Positions 25,624 through 34,278 of a stretch of 64,000 bases of DNA are shown here, one piece after another. The notes under the pieces were generated by a model, which had not been told where the DNA came from, did no database searches, and saw only the letters and a program-made list of their open reading frames with translations. A program made the translations under genes and the position numbers. The stretch is from UBA1181 sp045639525 (lineage in GTDB: Bacteria > Bacteroidota > Bacteroidia > Bacteroidales > Paludibacteraceae). The DNA lies in contig JAZUDI010000077.1 of assembly GCA_045639525.1 (NCBI GenBank), positions 101,181-165,180 on the forward strand, in the 5' to 3' direction. Position 1 is the first letter of the stretch; the number at the start of each line of letters is the position of its first letter.

Positions 25624-25797
25624 TCAAGGTGGGAAAACCTTGGGGAGCATCCTCCACTGACACCCTGTTTTGAGAAGGTAATTGATTGCGTTTACAATGT
25701 TTCTGAGAGGGTACTTGCGCTTTCTCTCTTGCACATTTAAAAACTTTTCTATAACTTGCCACTGATTATCGGTGAGATTTGTTGGATAACTGTTCAT
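25624..25797 (-). pseudogene. IS5-type transposase, N-terminal remnant
   Basis: From the ATG at 25797 the frame reads MNSYPTNLTDNQWQVIEKFL and later TGCQWRMLPKVFPP, then a stop at 25624. This is the N-terminal domain of IS5-family transposases (DUF4096-like); the catalytic DDE part is absent. Bases 25643-25697 are identical to 63946-64000, so both derive from the same element. The sequence GGTACCTTTAAAG near 25811 may belong to the terminal repeat. From here to 26019 nothing else is supported. Confidence 0.85.
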
Positions 25798-26019
25798 TCC
25801 TTTAATGTTTGGTACCTTTAAAGTTACGAATTTTTATCCACTTACCAAACTGTTAATCAATATTTAAGCGTATTTTAAAGAGGGTTTTTTCAGGTCTATC
25901 AAATTAGTTTTGAATTAAATTTAAACAGTTTCTTATATTTGCTTTAAATAAGTAGAATATGAATATAATTTTACCATAGATTATGAATGGGGATATTGAT
26001 AAGAACCTACAAACAAAAT

Positions 26020-26937
26020 CTACTGTCCAAGCATAACGAACAAATTAAACAACCCGATCAAGCCACCTAATACGGCTCCCAACCAGACAATGGATTTCAA
26101 CTCCCTATCGAGCACCTCCTTTGTGATCTTCTCCACCTCGGCGACATCCATCTCATTGATACGTTCCTCGACCATCTTCTGAACATCGATCGCCGCCAAC
26201 ACCTTCGGCAACTGCTCGGAAATCACGGAACGATAGAGGTTCAGGAGCATCGCCCTACCCTTTTCTACCCATTCATCCTTACCGGCCATCAATTCAGAGA
26301 CGGGTGTATCCAACAGCTGATTCATCTCCGTCTTTGACATATTCCGAACCATCTCTTCGGCATTTTCCTGAAGGATGACATCAAGATGGGTTGAGATCGA
26401 TTCCTGCAAACGATTAGACAACAACTCCACGACATTACCGACGCCTATGAGTTTCAACGCACCCTTAGAGGTCCGTTCGATAGCATATTGTACTACCTTT
26501 TCGGAGATATCTTCGCTGACATGGGAATTTCGCAAACGTTGTGCGATCACCTTAGATAATCTCTCGGAGATGTCATCCACAGTGTGATCCACATTCGTCA
26601 CCATAGCGGGCAGCGTAGCTCTTAAGGTTGACGGATTCGTTTTTAACTGCTCCACAAATCCATCCACACTCGCCTCAATCTTCTCTACCATTTCATCAGA
26701 TAGAAGGTTCTTGGAAAGGGTATCCTTGTCCATCAGATGTATGCTCACCATCTCCCCTATGGAGTGAGCCAAACGAGACTTCTCCTTTGGTATGATGCCA
26801 GGCGTGAAGGGAATTCTATGGCCCCATATATACTTAGGCTGGTGGGGACGAAAAAGCATTCGAATAGCCAGATCATTGGTCAAATAACCGATGACCGCGC
26901 CAAGCAACGGAGGAAACAAGTAATTATACCACATCAT
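26020..26937 (-). CDS. DUF445 family membrane protein
   Basis: 305 residues of the DUF445 (YheB-like) family. The N-terminal hydrophobic segment with GYLTNDLAIRMLFRP and the motif IPFTPGIIPKEKSRLA (about 42-57) are diagnostic; the central part is amphipathic helices, and a C-terminal membrane segment (IVWLGAVLGGLIGLFNLFV) closes the protein. Function unknown; the protein is probably an inner-membrane protein with both ends anchored. Two ATGs are adjacent at the start. It lies 106 bases downstream of the DnaJ-domain gene. Confidence 0.85.
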   Translation of the reverse strand: MMWYNYLFPPLLGAVIGYLTNDLAIRMLFRPHQPKYIWGHRIPFTPGIIPKEKSRLAHSIGEMVSIHLMDKDTLSKNLLSDEMVEKIEASVDGFVEQLKTNPSTLRATLPAMVTNVDHTVDDISERLSKVIAQRLRNSHVSEDISEKVVQYAIERTSKGALKLIGVGNVVELLSNRLQESISTHLDVILQENAEEMVRNMSKTEMNQLLDTPVSELMAGKDEWVEKGRAMLLNLYRSVISEQLPKVLAAIDVQKMVEERINEMDVAEVEKITKEVLDRELKSIVWLGAVLGGLIGLFNLFVMLGQ

Positions 26938-27043
26938 ACTTTATTTTTTATATATCTTCACACAGTCGGTAATTTACGAAACAGAATCGTAATGCCAACC
27001 GTTCTTTCTTTCACCATATTACCATTATTTATGATAGATAAAC

Positions 27044-27790
27044 TTATTTTCCAAACTCATCCATCAAATACTGATAAGCCTCGTTAATTTGTCTAAAAAG
27101 CGCTGCGGACATATCCCTCATATCCTCCTCCACGCCGACCGGCAAATGGTCTGGATGGTATTTCATCGCCATGTTACGATAGGCGCTCTTCACCTCCCTC
27201 TCCGAGCTACCTGCTTCCAGTCCCAGAATGGTATAGGCAACCGCCATTTTATACTTCTTAGCTGAATCTATCGCCTCCTCCTGATTGTCGCGGTCTCTGT
27301 AATGGTCACACTCGTAACGATACTCCAAAGAGGCAAGATCCCAATCTTGTATTCTTAAAAACTTCGCGATGTTGCGCAACAGATCCAATTTCTTCCAATC
27401 TATCCCATTATAGGCATATCCAATCTCAAATAGGACATCAAGCAGTTCAAAACGCTCGGCATACTTCATGCCGGAGTATTGTAAAATATTGAGACAATAG
27501 GTCCGGTAATCCTTCAATGTCCTTTTGTTCAACTCATCCAAGACATTGAGCGCCCACAAATAGTGTCCCTTGAAATGGTGGATAAAGTACTTACGGGCCA
27601 AATCGATCTCCTCCTTGTCCACACGGTCGTTCAGGCGCATCACCATGGAGAAGAGCGCAATGATATTCACCTTCAGCCTTCCCTCCGCCGACTTTCCGTA
27701 ACGCCGACTCCGCATGGCGAAAAAAAGGTAAATCAGAAGGGCGAAAAAGAGAAGGAAAGCGACAACCAACAAAGAGTTCACACTGTTCAT
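27044..27790 (-). CDS. Membrane-anchored DjlA-like J-domain protein
   Basis: 248 residues from the ATG at 27790 (a TTG nine bases upstream is also in frame). Order: N-terminal transmembrane helix (LLVVAFLLFFALLIYLFF), a TerB/DjlA-type helical domain (about 40-175), and a C-terminal J domain (about 180-248) with YTILGLEAGSSEREVKSAYR and the essential HPD in MKYHPDHLP. J domains stimulate Hsp70 ATPase; DjlA proteins recruit DnaK to the membrane. It starts 19 bases after mtaB on the same strand, so the two are probably one operon. Confidence 0.88.
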   Translation of the reverse strand: MNSVNSLLVVAFLLFFALLIYLFFAMRSRRYGKSAEGRLKVNIIALFSMVMRLNDRVDKEEIDLARKYFIHHFKGHYLWALNVLDELNKRTLKDYRTYCLNILQYSGMKYAERFELLDVLFEIGYAYNGIDWKKLDLLRNIAKFLRIQDWDLASLEYRYECDHYRDRDNQEEAIDSAKKYKMAVAYTILGLEAGSSEREVKSAYRNMAMKYHPDHLPVGVEEDMRDMSAALFRQINEAYQYLMDEFGK

Positions 27791-27809
27791 AACGGACAAT
27801 CACGCAAGG

Positions 27810-29120
27810 TCATCGAACTGTCAAAGCAGATCCGTCACTGTTCAAATCACCCAGAACCACCTCCGTCACACAATTGACCAAATCCTTATCATATTTTCGC
27901 TCCACTACGATATAGTTCTCCGTAAAACCGCGCATTGTTCCCTTGGTGCGTTTCTCTTCCCAAAGCACCTTGGCACTCTTTCCAATTTGGGAACGATAGA
28001 AGGCCAAACGCTTCTCTTCCGACAATTGGTGCAACAATTCACTGCGACGTTTCTTCTCATCAGGATGGACACGTCCCTCAATCTTCAAAGCTTGCGTATT
28101 GGGGCGTTCCGAATAGGAGAAAACGTGAAGTTGCGTCACATCCAACGACTTCAGGAATTCGTATGAGGAGTTAAAATAGTCTGGCGTCTCACCATTCGTG
28201 CCGACAATGACATCCACACCAATGAACGCGTCTGGCATCAACGACTTCACCTTACGGATCTTCTCCGCAAAGAGTTCACGCTGATAATGGCGCTTCATCA
28301 AAGCCAACACCTCGTCACAGCCCGATTGCAAAGGGATGTGGAAATGAGGCAAAAAACGTTTGGATTGAGCGGTAAACGCAATGATCTCATCGGTCAACAA
28401 ATCGGGTTCAATGGAGGAGATACGGTAACGCTCGATACCCTCTACCCGATCCAATGCCTGGATCAAATCGTAGAAGTTCTCGCCCGTGCTCTTTCCGAAA
28501 TCACCGATGTTCACACCAGAGATCACAACCTCCTTCGCACCCTCGCTGGCGGCGAACTCCGCTTGCTTCACCGTCTCGGCAATACTGGCATTACGGCTCT
28601 TACCTCGTGCGATAGGTACCGTACAATAGGAACAGAAATTATCGCAACCATCCTGCACCTTCAACCAATAACGGGTACGGTCACCTCTGGTACAAGAGGG
28701 GAAGAAGGTGGATATCTCACCTCTTTTCGTATGACAAATTCGGGTAGGTTCACACTTTCCGATCTGGGAGAGGTGCTGGACAATGTCAAATTTATCTTGG
28801 GCACCCAAAACCAAATCAACACCCTCTATTTTCGCGATCGTCTCTGGTTGCAACTGCGCATAACAACCGGTCACAACGATATAGGCGCCTGGATGCTTCG
28901 CAATCATCTGTTTGATCGCTTGACGATCCTTACGATCAGCCACTTCCGTCACCGAACAGGTGTTGATCACACATACATCGGCCACCTCATCCTTTTCTGC
29001 CACTTTGAAACCATTTTCAACCAACATTTTGCCGATGGTGGTGGTTTCTGCGAAATTCAATTTACAGCCAAGCGTATGGAACGCCACCTTTTTATCCTTA
29101 AAAACAGAAGTGTCTATCAT
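27810..29120 (-). CDS. mtaB: tRNA (t6A37) methylthiotransferase MtaB
   Basis: 436 residues. It has the N-terminal MTTase domain with three Fe-S cysteines (TLGCKLNFAET, VINTCSVTEVADR, VVTGCYAQ), then the radical-SAM cluster motif CDNFCSYC near residue 158 and a C-terminal TRAM-like RNA-binding part. MtaB methylthiolates t6A37 of tRNAs to give ms2t6A, improving ANN decoding. Length is normal. The promoter and a leader hairpin are upstream; djlA-like gene follows. Confidence 0.93.
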   Translation of the reverse strand: MIDTSVFKDKKVAFHTLGCKLNFAETTTIGKMLVENGFKVAEKDEVADVCVINTCSVTEVADRKDRQAIKQMIAKHPGAYIVVTGCYAQLQPETIAKIEGVDLVLGAQDKFDIVQHLSQIGKCEPTRICHTKRGEISTFFPSCTRGDRTRYWLKVQDGCDNFCSYCTVPIARGKSRNASIAETVKQAEFAASEGAKEVVISGVNIGDFGKSTGENFYDLIQALDRVEGIERYRISSIEPDLLTDEIIAFTAQSKRFLPHFHIPLQSGCDEVLALMKRHYQRELFAEKIRKVKSLMPDAFIGVDVIVGTNGETPDYFNSSYEFLKSLDVTQLHVFSYSERPNTQALKIEGRVHPDEKKRRSELLHQLSEEKRLAFYRSQIGKSAKVLWEEKRTKGTMRGFTENYIVVERKYDKDLVNCVTEVVLGDLNSDGSALTVR

Positions 29121-29170
29121 ATCGCGATATTATTACTTAATCTAAAATGGAACTTTATAAAAACAAACAA

Positions 29171-29265
29171 GGATGTCATCTCGACATCCCAGCTTCATAA
29201 AACCTTAAATCTAATACCATGAAAAACACGATGCAAATGTATCGCATATTTTTATGTTGTGCAAC
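29171..29265 (-). promoter_or_regulatory. Promoter and leader hairpin of mtaB
   Basis: GTTG (29265-29262), 20 bases, TACATTTG (29241-29234) on the minus strand fit the consensus. In the leader GGATGT (29171-29176) and ACATCC (29184-29189) form a hairpin, about 50 bases before the start codon. Confidence 0.6.
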
Positions 29266-29347
29266 ATAATTTTAAAATATTTTTCAACATTAACTTTCTT
29301 TAAAACTTAAAGAGAAGAGAAGGTCGAATTTTTAACAAATCATGGCA

Positions 29348-30589
29348 CTATTTTAGATTTCTGAGTCTCTGAATCAATGTAGGATGCGAATGGTGGAAGA
29401 AGACGTAGGCCTTGTGAGGATTCAAGTTCGTCAGCGTGCTCACTGAGAGTTTCTTTAAAGCCTCACTCAAAGGAACGGCCAAACCGTTCTCCTTCGCGAA
29501 TCGATCCGCTTGGTACTCATTACGGCGAGAAATACAGTTCAAACCAACACTCAAAAGCGTGGAGATCGGCGTATATAAGATACCAAAGACTATGACACCT
29601 AGATGGAATGATGGATAGGAACTACCCAAAGCCTCCGCCAAAGCCACATTACCCTGTTCTGGCGTACCGAGCGCCAACGAGAGCAAATAGAGCATCACAC
29701 CCGAATTAAGGATGGATATCAAAAGCATCATCAAAGTATGTTTGTGCTTGTAATGACCAATTTCATGGGACAATACGGCGACAATCTCCTCCGTGGAGAG
29801 CGTATTCATCAACGTATCATACAAAACGATCCGTTTCTTTGAGCCTAATCCAGTAAAATAGGCATTCGCCTTGGTGGTTCGCTTCGAGCCATCTATCACA
29901 TAGAGGTCATCCAACTGGAACCCCACCTTAGAACAAAACGCTTGGATGGCACGTCTCAATTCGCCATCCTCCAATTTTGTCTGTTTATTGAAAATAGGGA
30001 CGATCAAGTTAGAATAGAACATCATCATAAAGAGGGATATAAAGGACATCACACCCCAAGCGATCAGCCAAAAGTAGCCACCCGTATGTTGGTATATCAC
30101 CATCAAGAGAGCGATCAAAGCGCCACCCAAAACGAGGGTTAACAACCACCCCTTTACCGTGTCGGCCGCAAAAAGAGCGGGCGTCATCTTATTAAAGCCA
30201 AAACGCTCCTCAATCTTAAAGGTATGGTAAAGCGAGAATGGCACAGAGATGATCTCGTTGCCGAAGTAGAGGATCCCGAAGAATACCAACGCTACCCCGA
30301 TCGCATTCTCCATACAACCGCGGGCTATATTGTCCACAAAGGCAAAACCGAACAAAAAGAACATCAACAACATCACGGCCATAGAGAAAAGTCCTGAAAC
30401 CATGCCGAATTTTTTATTCGCCAAGAAGTATTGTTGCTGCTTTTTATAGGCCTCCGCGTCATAAAGGTCCTTTACCTCCTCCGGCAAAGCCTCGCTCACT
30501 TGACTATTGTTCAAGTAATCCAGATAGGCGCCCAAAGCGAAATCCAAGACCAGAATGGCTATAATAACCCAGAAAAGTGTGGTATACAT
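29348..30589 (-). CDS. M48 family (Ste24-like) membrane metallopeptidase
   Basis: 413 residues with about seven membrane helices, typical of the CAAX prenyl protease 1 (Ste24) family. Zinc motif VLSHEIGHYKHKH (HExxH near residue 277), glutamate ligand in RRNEYQADRFA, and the signature VIDGSKRTTKANAYFTGLG ahead of the active site. In bacteria it probably degrades or processes membrane proteins. It starts 11 bases after the RlmI-like gene on the same strand, so the two form an operon. Confidence 0.92.
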   Translation of the reverse strand: MYTTLFWVIIAILVLDFALGAYLDYLNNSQVSEALPEEVKDLYDAEAYKKQQQYFLANKKFGMVSGLFSMAVMLLMFFLFGFAFVDNIARGCMENAIGVALVFFGILYFGNEIISVPFSLYHTFKIEERFGFNKMTPALFAADTVKGWLLTLVLGGALIALLMVIYQHTGGYFWLIAWGVMSFISLFMMMFYSNLIVPIFNKQTKLEDGELRRAIQAFCSKVGFQLDDLYVIDGSKRTTKANAYFTGLGSKKRIVLYDTLMNTLSTEEIVAVLSHEIGHYKHKHTLMMLLISILNSGVMLYLLSLALGTPEQGNVALAEALGSSYPSFHLGVIVFGILYTPISTLLSVGLNCISRRNEYQADRFAKENGLAVPLSEALKKLSVSTLTNLNPHKAYVFFHHSHPTLIQRLRNLK

Positions 30590-30600
30590 AGATGAGTGTT

Positions 30601-31791
30601 TTATTCAACATATAAAACCAATCCCTTGAGGTACTCGCCCTCCGGGTGGTAGATATTTATCGGATGGTCGGCTGGCTGTGTCAACTGATGGAGGATACGG
30701 ACATTTCGTCCGCTCATCGCAGCCGCACTAAAGACCGCCAAACGGAACTGCTCCTTGTTCACAGCCTGGGAACAGGAGAAGGTGAAAAGAATACCACCCT
30801 TCTTGATCTTTTCAAAAGCCTTGGCATTCAATTTTTTATAGCCTTGCAACGCATTCCGCAACACTTCACGGTGCTTTGCGAAGGCAGGAGGATCCAACAC
30901 GATCAAATCGTACTTGTCCTTCTCCATATCGTCCAAAAACTTAAAGGCATCCGTAGCGAAAGCCTCGTGGCGAGGATCACCGGGGAAATTGAGTTCCACG
31001 TTCTTATTGGTCAAATCGATCGCCTTTGCGGAACTATCCACGGAGTGGACCAATTTGGCGTCACCACGCATCGCATAGAAGGAGAATCCTCCCGTATAGC
31101 AGAACATGTTCAACACGGAACGTCCCTTGGCGTACTTCTCCAAAAGGGAGCGGTTTTCGCGTTGATCGACGAAAAAGCCAGTCTTTTGTCCACGCAACCA
31201 ATCGACATAGAATTTCAAGCCATACTCCATCGCCAGACATTCGTTATCGCACTGTCCGATAAGGTATCCATTTTCAGACTCAACATTCGCCTTGAAAGGC
31301 AATGTGGTCTCAGACTTGTAATAGACATTGCTCACCTTACCTTGCATCACCTTCACAATGGCGCGGGCAATCTCCTCCCTCACCATGTGCATGCCGACCG
31401 AATGGGCCTGAAGCACCGCAGTCTTATCGTAAATATCCACGATAAGTCCCGGCAAACTATCACCCTCGCCATGCACCAAACGATAGGTATTATTAGTTGG
31501 ATTCTCGGCCACACCCAATGTCTTACGAAGCAAATAGGCCTCCGAGATGCGTTTTTCCCAGAAAGACTCGGAAGGGTGTTCGCCCTCAAAAGAGAGAACA
31601 CGCACCGCAATGGAACCAATTTGATAATGGCCAGTGGCGCAATACTCATTTTGGGAGGTATACACATCCACTATATCGCCCTCCTGTGGTTTTCCGACTA
31701 TCTTTTGAATCGCACCGGAAAATACCCATGGATGAAAACGTCGTAGAGACTCCTCCTTCTTGGGTTTAAGAATTATCTTCACAAAATCCAT
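30601..31791 (-). CDS. rlmI: Class I rRNA (cytosine-C5) methyltransferase, RlmI-like
   Basis: 396 residues: an N-terminal PUA domain (about 1-80, RFHPWVFSGAIQKI), a central domain with GDSLPGLIVDIYDKTAVLQ, and a Rossmann methyltransferase domain (VLNMFCYTGGFSFYA, SVDSSAKAIDLTNKN, YDLIVLDPPAFAK, TFSCSQAV). The family methylates cytosine of 23S rRNA using SAM (RlmI modifies C1962 in E. coli). The DPPAF and SCS motifs carry the expected catalytic residues. It is upstream of, and probably co-transcribed with, the M48 peptidase. Confidence 0.9.
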   Translation of the reverse strand: MDFVKIILKPKKEESLRRFHPWVFSGAIQKIVGKPQEGDIVDVYTSQNEYCATGHYQIGSIAVRVLSFEGEHPSESFWEKRISEAYLLRKTLGVAENPTNNTYRLVHGEGDSLPGLIVDIYDKTAVLQAHSVGMHMVREEIARAIVKVMQGKVSNVYYKSETTLPFKANVESENGYLIGQCDNECLAMEYGLKFYVDWLRGQKTGFFVDQRENRSLLEKYAKGRSVLNMFCYTGGFSFYAMRGDAKLVHSVDSSAKAIDLTNKNVELNFPGDPRHEAFATDAFKFLDDMEKDKYDLIVLDPPAFAKHREVLRNALQGYKKLNAKAFEKIKKGGILFTFSCSQAVNKEQFRLAVFSAAAMSGRNVRILHQLTQPADHPINIYHPEGEYLKGLVLYVE

Positions 31792-31865
31792 CTAATAATT
31801 ATTTATTCGCAAATGTAAGAAATAAAAGTTTCGTCCACAACGATAGTCGGACGCAAGTGAACCAA

Positions 31866-32432
31866 TCACTTATTGTTGAATTGATTCATGGTATTTTGAA
31901 GGCCTGACAAGCAAAAACTTTTAATGATTTCACAAGCGACCTCAATGCGTTTCTCTAACGCCACTTTTTGCTCGGCCGTCCACTCTCCCAACACATATTC
32001 GATCTGCATTCCCTTAGGGAAATCGTTGCCGATGCCGAAGCGAAGTCGTGAATAGGCATTGGTTCCGGTCATCGCCTCGACGCTTTTCAAACCATTGTGG
32101 CCTCCAGCGCTTCCGTTTCCCTTGAGCCGCAATGCGCCGAAAGGGATAGAGAGATCATCAACGATGATCAGAAGATTGTTCACATCGATCTTCTCCTTGT
32201 CGAGCCAATAACGGACAGCCTTACCGCTTTCGTTCATGTAAGTGGATGGTTTCAACAAGAAGAGTTCGGCGTTTTTCACCCGACATGATGCGGTAGCGCC
32301 ATAACGATTACCTTCATCAAAAACAATATTGGACGCCTTAGCAAAAGCGTCCAATACCTTAAATCCTATGTTATGGCGGGTCTCAGCGTACTCGTCACCG
32401 ATATTACCCAACCCTACAATCAGATACTTCAT
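31866..32432 (-). CDS. pth: Peptidyl-tRNA hydrolase
   Basis: 188 residues, standard length. The opening YLIVGLGNIGDEYAETRHNI carries the catalytic Asn10 and His20 equivalents; STYMNESGKAV and VDDLSIPFGALRLK (with the Asp) and GSAGGHNGLKS follow in the family order. It releases tRNA from peptidyl-tRNA that drops off the ribosome. It follows rplY by 8 bases, the usual rplY-pth pairing. Confidence 0.96.
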   Translation of the reverse strand: MKYLIVGLGNIGDEYAETRHNIGFKVLDAFAKASNIVFDEGNRYGATASCRVKNAELFLLKPSTYMNESGKAVRYWLDKEKIDVNNLLIIVDDLSIPFGALRLKGNGSAGGHNGLKSVEAMTGTNAYSRLRFGIGNDFPKGMQIEYVLGEWTAEQKVALEKRIEVACEIIKSFCLSGLQNTMNQFNNK

Positions 32433-32440
32433 AAAATCAA

Positions 32441-33001
32441 TTATCCGTTGTTCTTAGAAGCTCTTGTTGCCTTAACACCAGCAACAACGTTAACTTGACC
32501 ACTCAAGATAGTCAAATTGTCATAAGAAAGCTCACGAACTTGGATAGTCTTACCAAGACCCAACTTCTCAACATTTACAGTCAAGAACTCAGGGATATTA
32601 GTGTAAAGACCCTTAACCTTCAAATAGCGCATCTCTTGGTTCAACTTACCACCAAGACGTACACCCTCTGCCAAACCTTGCAACTTAACAGGAACGTTCA
32701 TCACGATCTCCTTGTTGTCTGATACTTGCAAGAAATCGATGTGCAACACCTTATCAGTTACTGGGTGGAATTGGAGCTCCTTCAAGATAGCCTTGCACTC
32801 CTTACCATCGATGTTCAAGTTCACAACGAAGATCTCCGGAGAGTAGATCAACTTACGAACATCCTCAACCTTTACTTGGAAGTTTGTGTTCTCACCAGTA
32901 CCATAAAGGTTACAAGGGATTACACCTGATGCGCGAAGCGCCTTTACCTCTTTCTTGCCAACAGCTGTTCTGTTAGCGGCTTTCAACTCAAAAGTTTTCA
33001 T
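32441..33001 (-). CDS. rplY: 50S ribosomal protein L25/CTC
   Basis: 186 residues: an N-terminal L25 domain binding 5S rRNA (about 1-90, FELKAANRTAVGKKEVKALR, VIPCNLYG, HIDFLQV) and the C-terminal CTC beta domain (about 95-186, NVPVKLQGLAEGVRLGG). It starts the rplY-pth operon from a consensus promoter at 33098-33128. Confidence 0.95.
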   Translation of the reverse strand: MKTFELKAANRTAVGKKEVKALRASGVIPCNLYGTGENTNFQVKVEDVRKLIYSPEIFVVNLNIDGKECKAILKELQFHPVTDKVLHIDFLQVSDNKEIVMNVPVKLQGLAEGVRLGGKLNQEMRYLKVKGLYTNIPEFLTVNVEKLGLGKTIQVRELSYDNLTILSGQVNVVAGVKATRASKNNG

Positions 33002-33068
33002 TTTGTGTTACTCAAAATTAAGTTATACATTAAAAATCGTAATGGCTTAATTCCCCATCACACTCCTC

Positions 33069-33128
33069 GGGATTGCTCGAATCCCTAAAAAGCGGTGCAA
33101 AGTTATAAAAATAAACGGAATAAACAAA
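33069..33128 (-). promoter_or_regulatory. Promoter and leader hairpin of rplY-pth
   Basis: On the minus strand TTTG (33128-33125), exactly 19 bases, TAACTTTG (33105-33098) is an ideal Bacteroidota promoter. The leader then carries GGGATT/AATCCC (33069-33074 with 33080-33085) as a compact hairpin about 70 bases before the ATG; it could be a ribosomal-protein control element, but no known leader is recognised. Confidence 0.7.
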
Positions 33129-33137
33129 GGCAAATAT

Positions 33138-33461
33138 CTATTTCTTAATGATAAAGATATCCTCATTCTTTCTTTTCATGTAATATTGCTCTCTGGCATA
33201 CTTCTCCAAACTGGCCCAATCACTACGCATACTCTCCATCTTAGCGTTGCAGTCGGCGATCTGACGTTTGTAGTAGTTCACCTCGCTGGTCAGTTGTCGG
33301 ACCTTCATCTGGTACTGCAAATAATCCATCACGCTGTTATCGCAAAGGAAAATGAGCCAAACAGCTCCAAGGCTAGCCGCGATCAGCACCTTGCTGAAGA
33401 ATACCTTTTTCGCATAAGTCAAGATGATTTTCAATATGTTTTTGATTTGCGTTTTATCCAT
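33138..33461 (-). CDS. Septum formation initiator (FtsB/DivIC-like)
   Basis: 107 residues from the ATG at 33461; an upstream in-frame ATG (33524) would add a non-conserved AT-rich leader and is less likely. Layout: short cytoplasmic part, one transmembrane helix (VLIAASLGAVWLIFLC), then a periplasmic coiled coil (QYQMKVRQLTSEVNYYKRQI) and the family end in LEKYAREQYYMKRKNEDIFI. FtsB/DivIC proteins bridge FtsL and FtsQ in the divisome. Confidence 0.87.
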   Translation of the reverse strand: MDKTQIKNILKIILTYAKKVFFSKVLIAASLGAVWLIFLCDNSVMDYLQYQMKVRQLTSEVNYYKRQIADCNAKMESMRSDWASLEKYAREQYYMKRKNEDIFIIKK

Positions 33462-33531
33462 TCTTTTCCACTTTGTTTCCGCAAAAATAAATTTTTGTTT
33501 TCTGAAATGAAAATAAAAAAGCAACTCATTT

Positions 33532-34278
33532 TCAGATTTCTATCGAGAGTCCATCGTAAGCCAAATGGACATGGTCGGGCAACGAACGGTCCACCTCGTC
33601 GTGCAGACCTATATCATGGCAGGCATGGACAAAATAGGCACGTTTAGGCTTCACCCTTTCCACCAAAGCCAAAGACTCACCCACAGAAGCATGGGAGAAA
33701 TGTTCCGTGAAACGCAACGCATCCAGCACCAACACATCCAATCCTTCCAATTTGCCCATCTCCTCTTCAGGTATCGTCTTGTAATCGGTCAAATAGGCGA
33801 AGTTCCCTACCCTATAGCCAAAGTTCGGCAATTGGTAATGGAGGGCGAAAATCGGCAAGACCTTAATTCCCGCCACCTCAAAAGGTTCGTTCTCTATCTG
33901 ATGGAGCACAAAGGTCGGAATGCCCTTATAATCATTGCCGAAGCAGTAAGAGTAAGCTTCATGTATATGCGCCACAGTAGATTCATTGGCATAAATCGGA
34001 ACACTGCCAAAAGGACGCAAGTCATCCAACCCACCCACATGGTCGGTGTGTTTATGAGTCAACAACACGGCATCCAAATGGCGGATATTCGCCCGCAAAG
34101 CCTGCTGACGGAAATCTGGACCGCAATCCAAAAGAATCTGTATTCCATCCACTTCCAATAATGCGGAGCAACGCAAACGCTTATCCTTCGGATTCGAGGA
34201 ACGGCATACTTCGCAATCACAACCAATATAGGGAACACCCGTAGAGGTACCCGTACCTAAGAATGTCAGTTTCATCAC
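33532..34278 (-). CDS. MBL-fold hydrolase (PhnP-like phosphodiesterase)
   Basis: 248 residues of the metallo-beta-lactamase fold. It opens KLTFLGTGTSTGVPYIGCDC, with CEVCRS nearby (zinc-binding cysteines as in PhnP), and has the MBL metal motif THKHTDHVGGLDD (about 74-86). PhnP-like enzymes cleave cyclic phosphodiesters such as 5-phosphoribosyl 1,2-cyclic phosphate; Bacteroidota homologues are common and their substrate is unproven. The start overlaps the end of the methyltransferase gene by four bases (ATGA), so translation is coupled. Confidence 0.88.
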   Translation of the reverse strand: MMKLTFLGTGTSTGVPYIGCDCEVCRSSNPKDKRLRCSALLEVDGIQILLDCGPDFRQQALRANIRHLDAVLLTHKHTDHVGGLDDLRPFGSVPIYANESTVAHIHEAYSYCFGNDYKGIPTFVLHQIENEPFEVAGIKVLPIFALHYQLPNFGYRVGNFAYLTDYKTIPEEEMGKLEGLDVLVLDALRFTEHFSHASVGESLALVERVKPKRAYFVHACHDIGLHDEVDRSLPDHVHLAYDGLSIEI

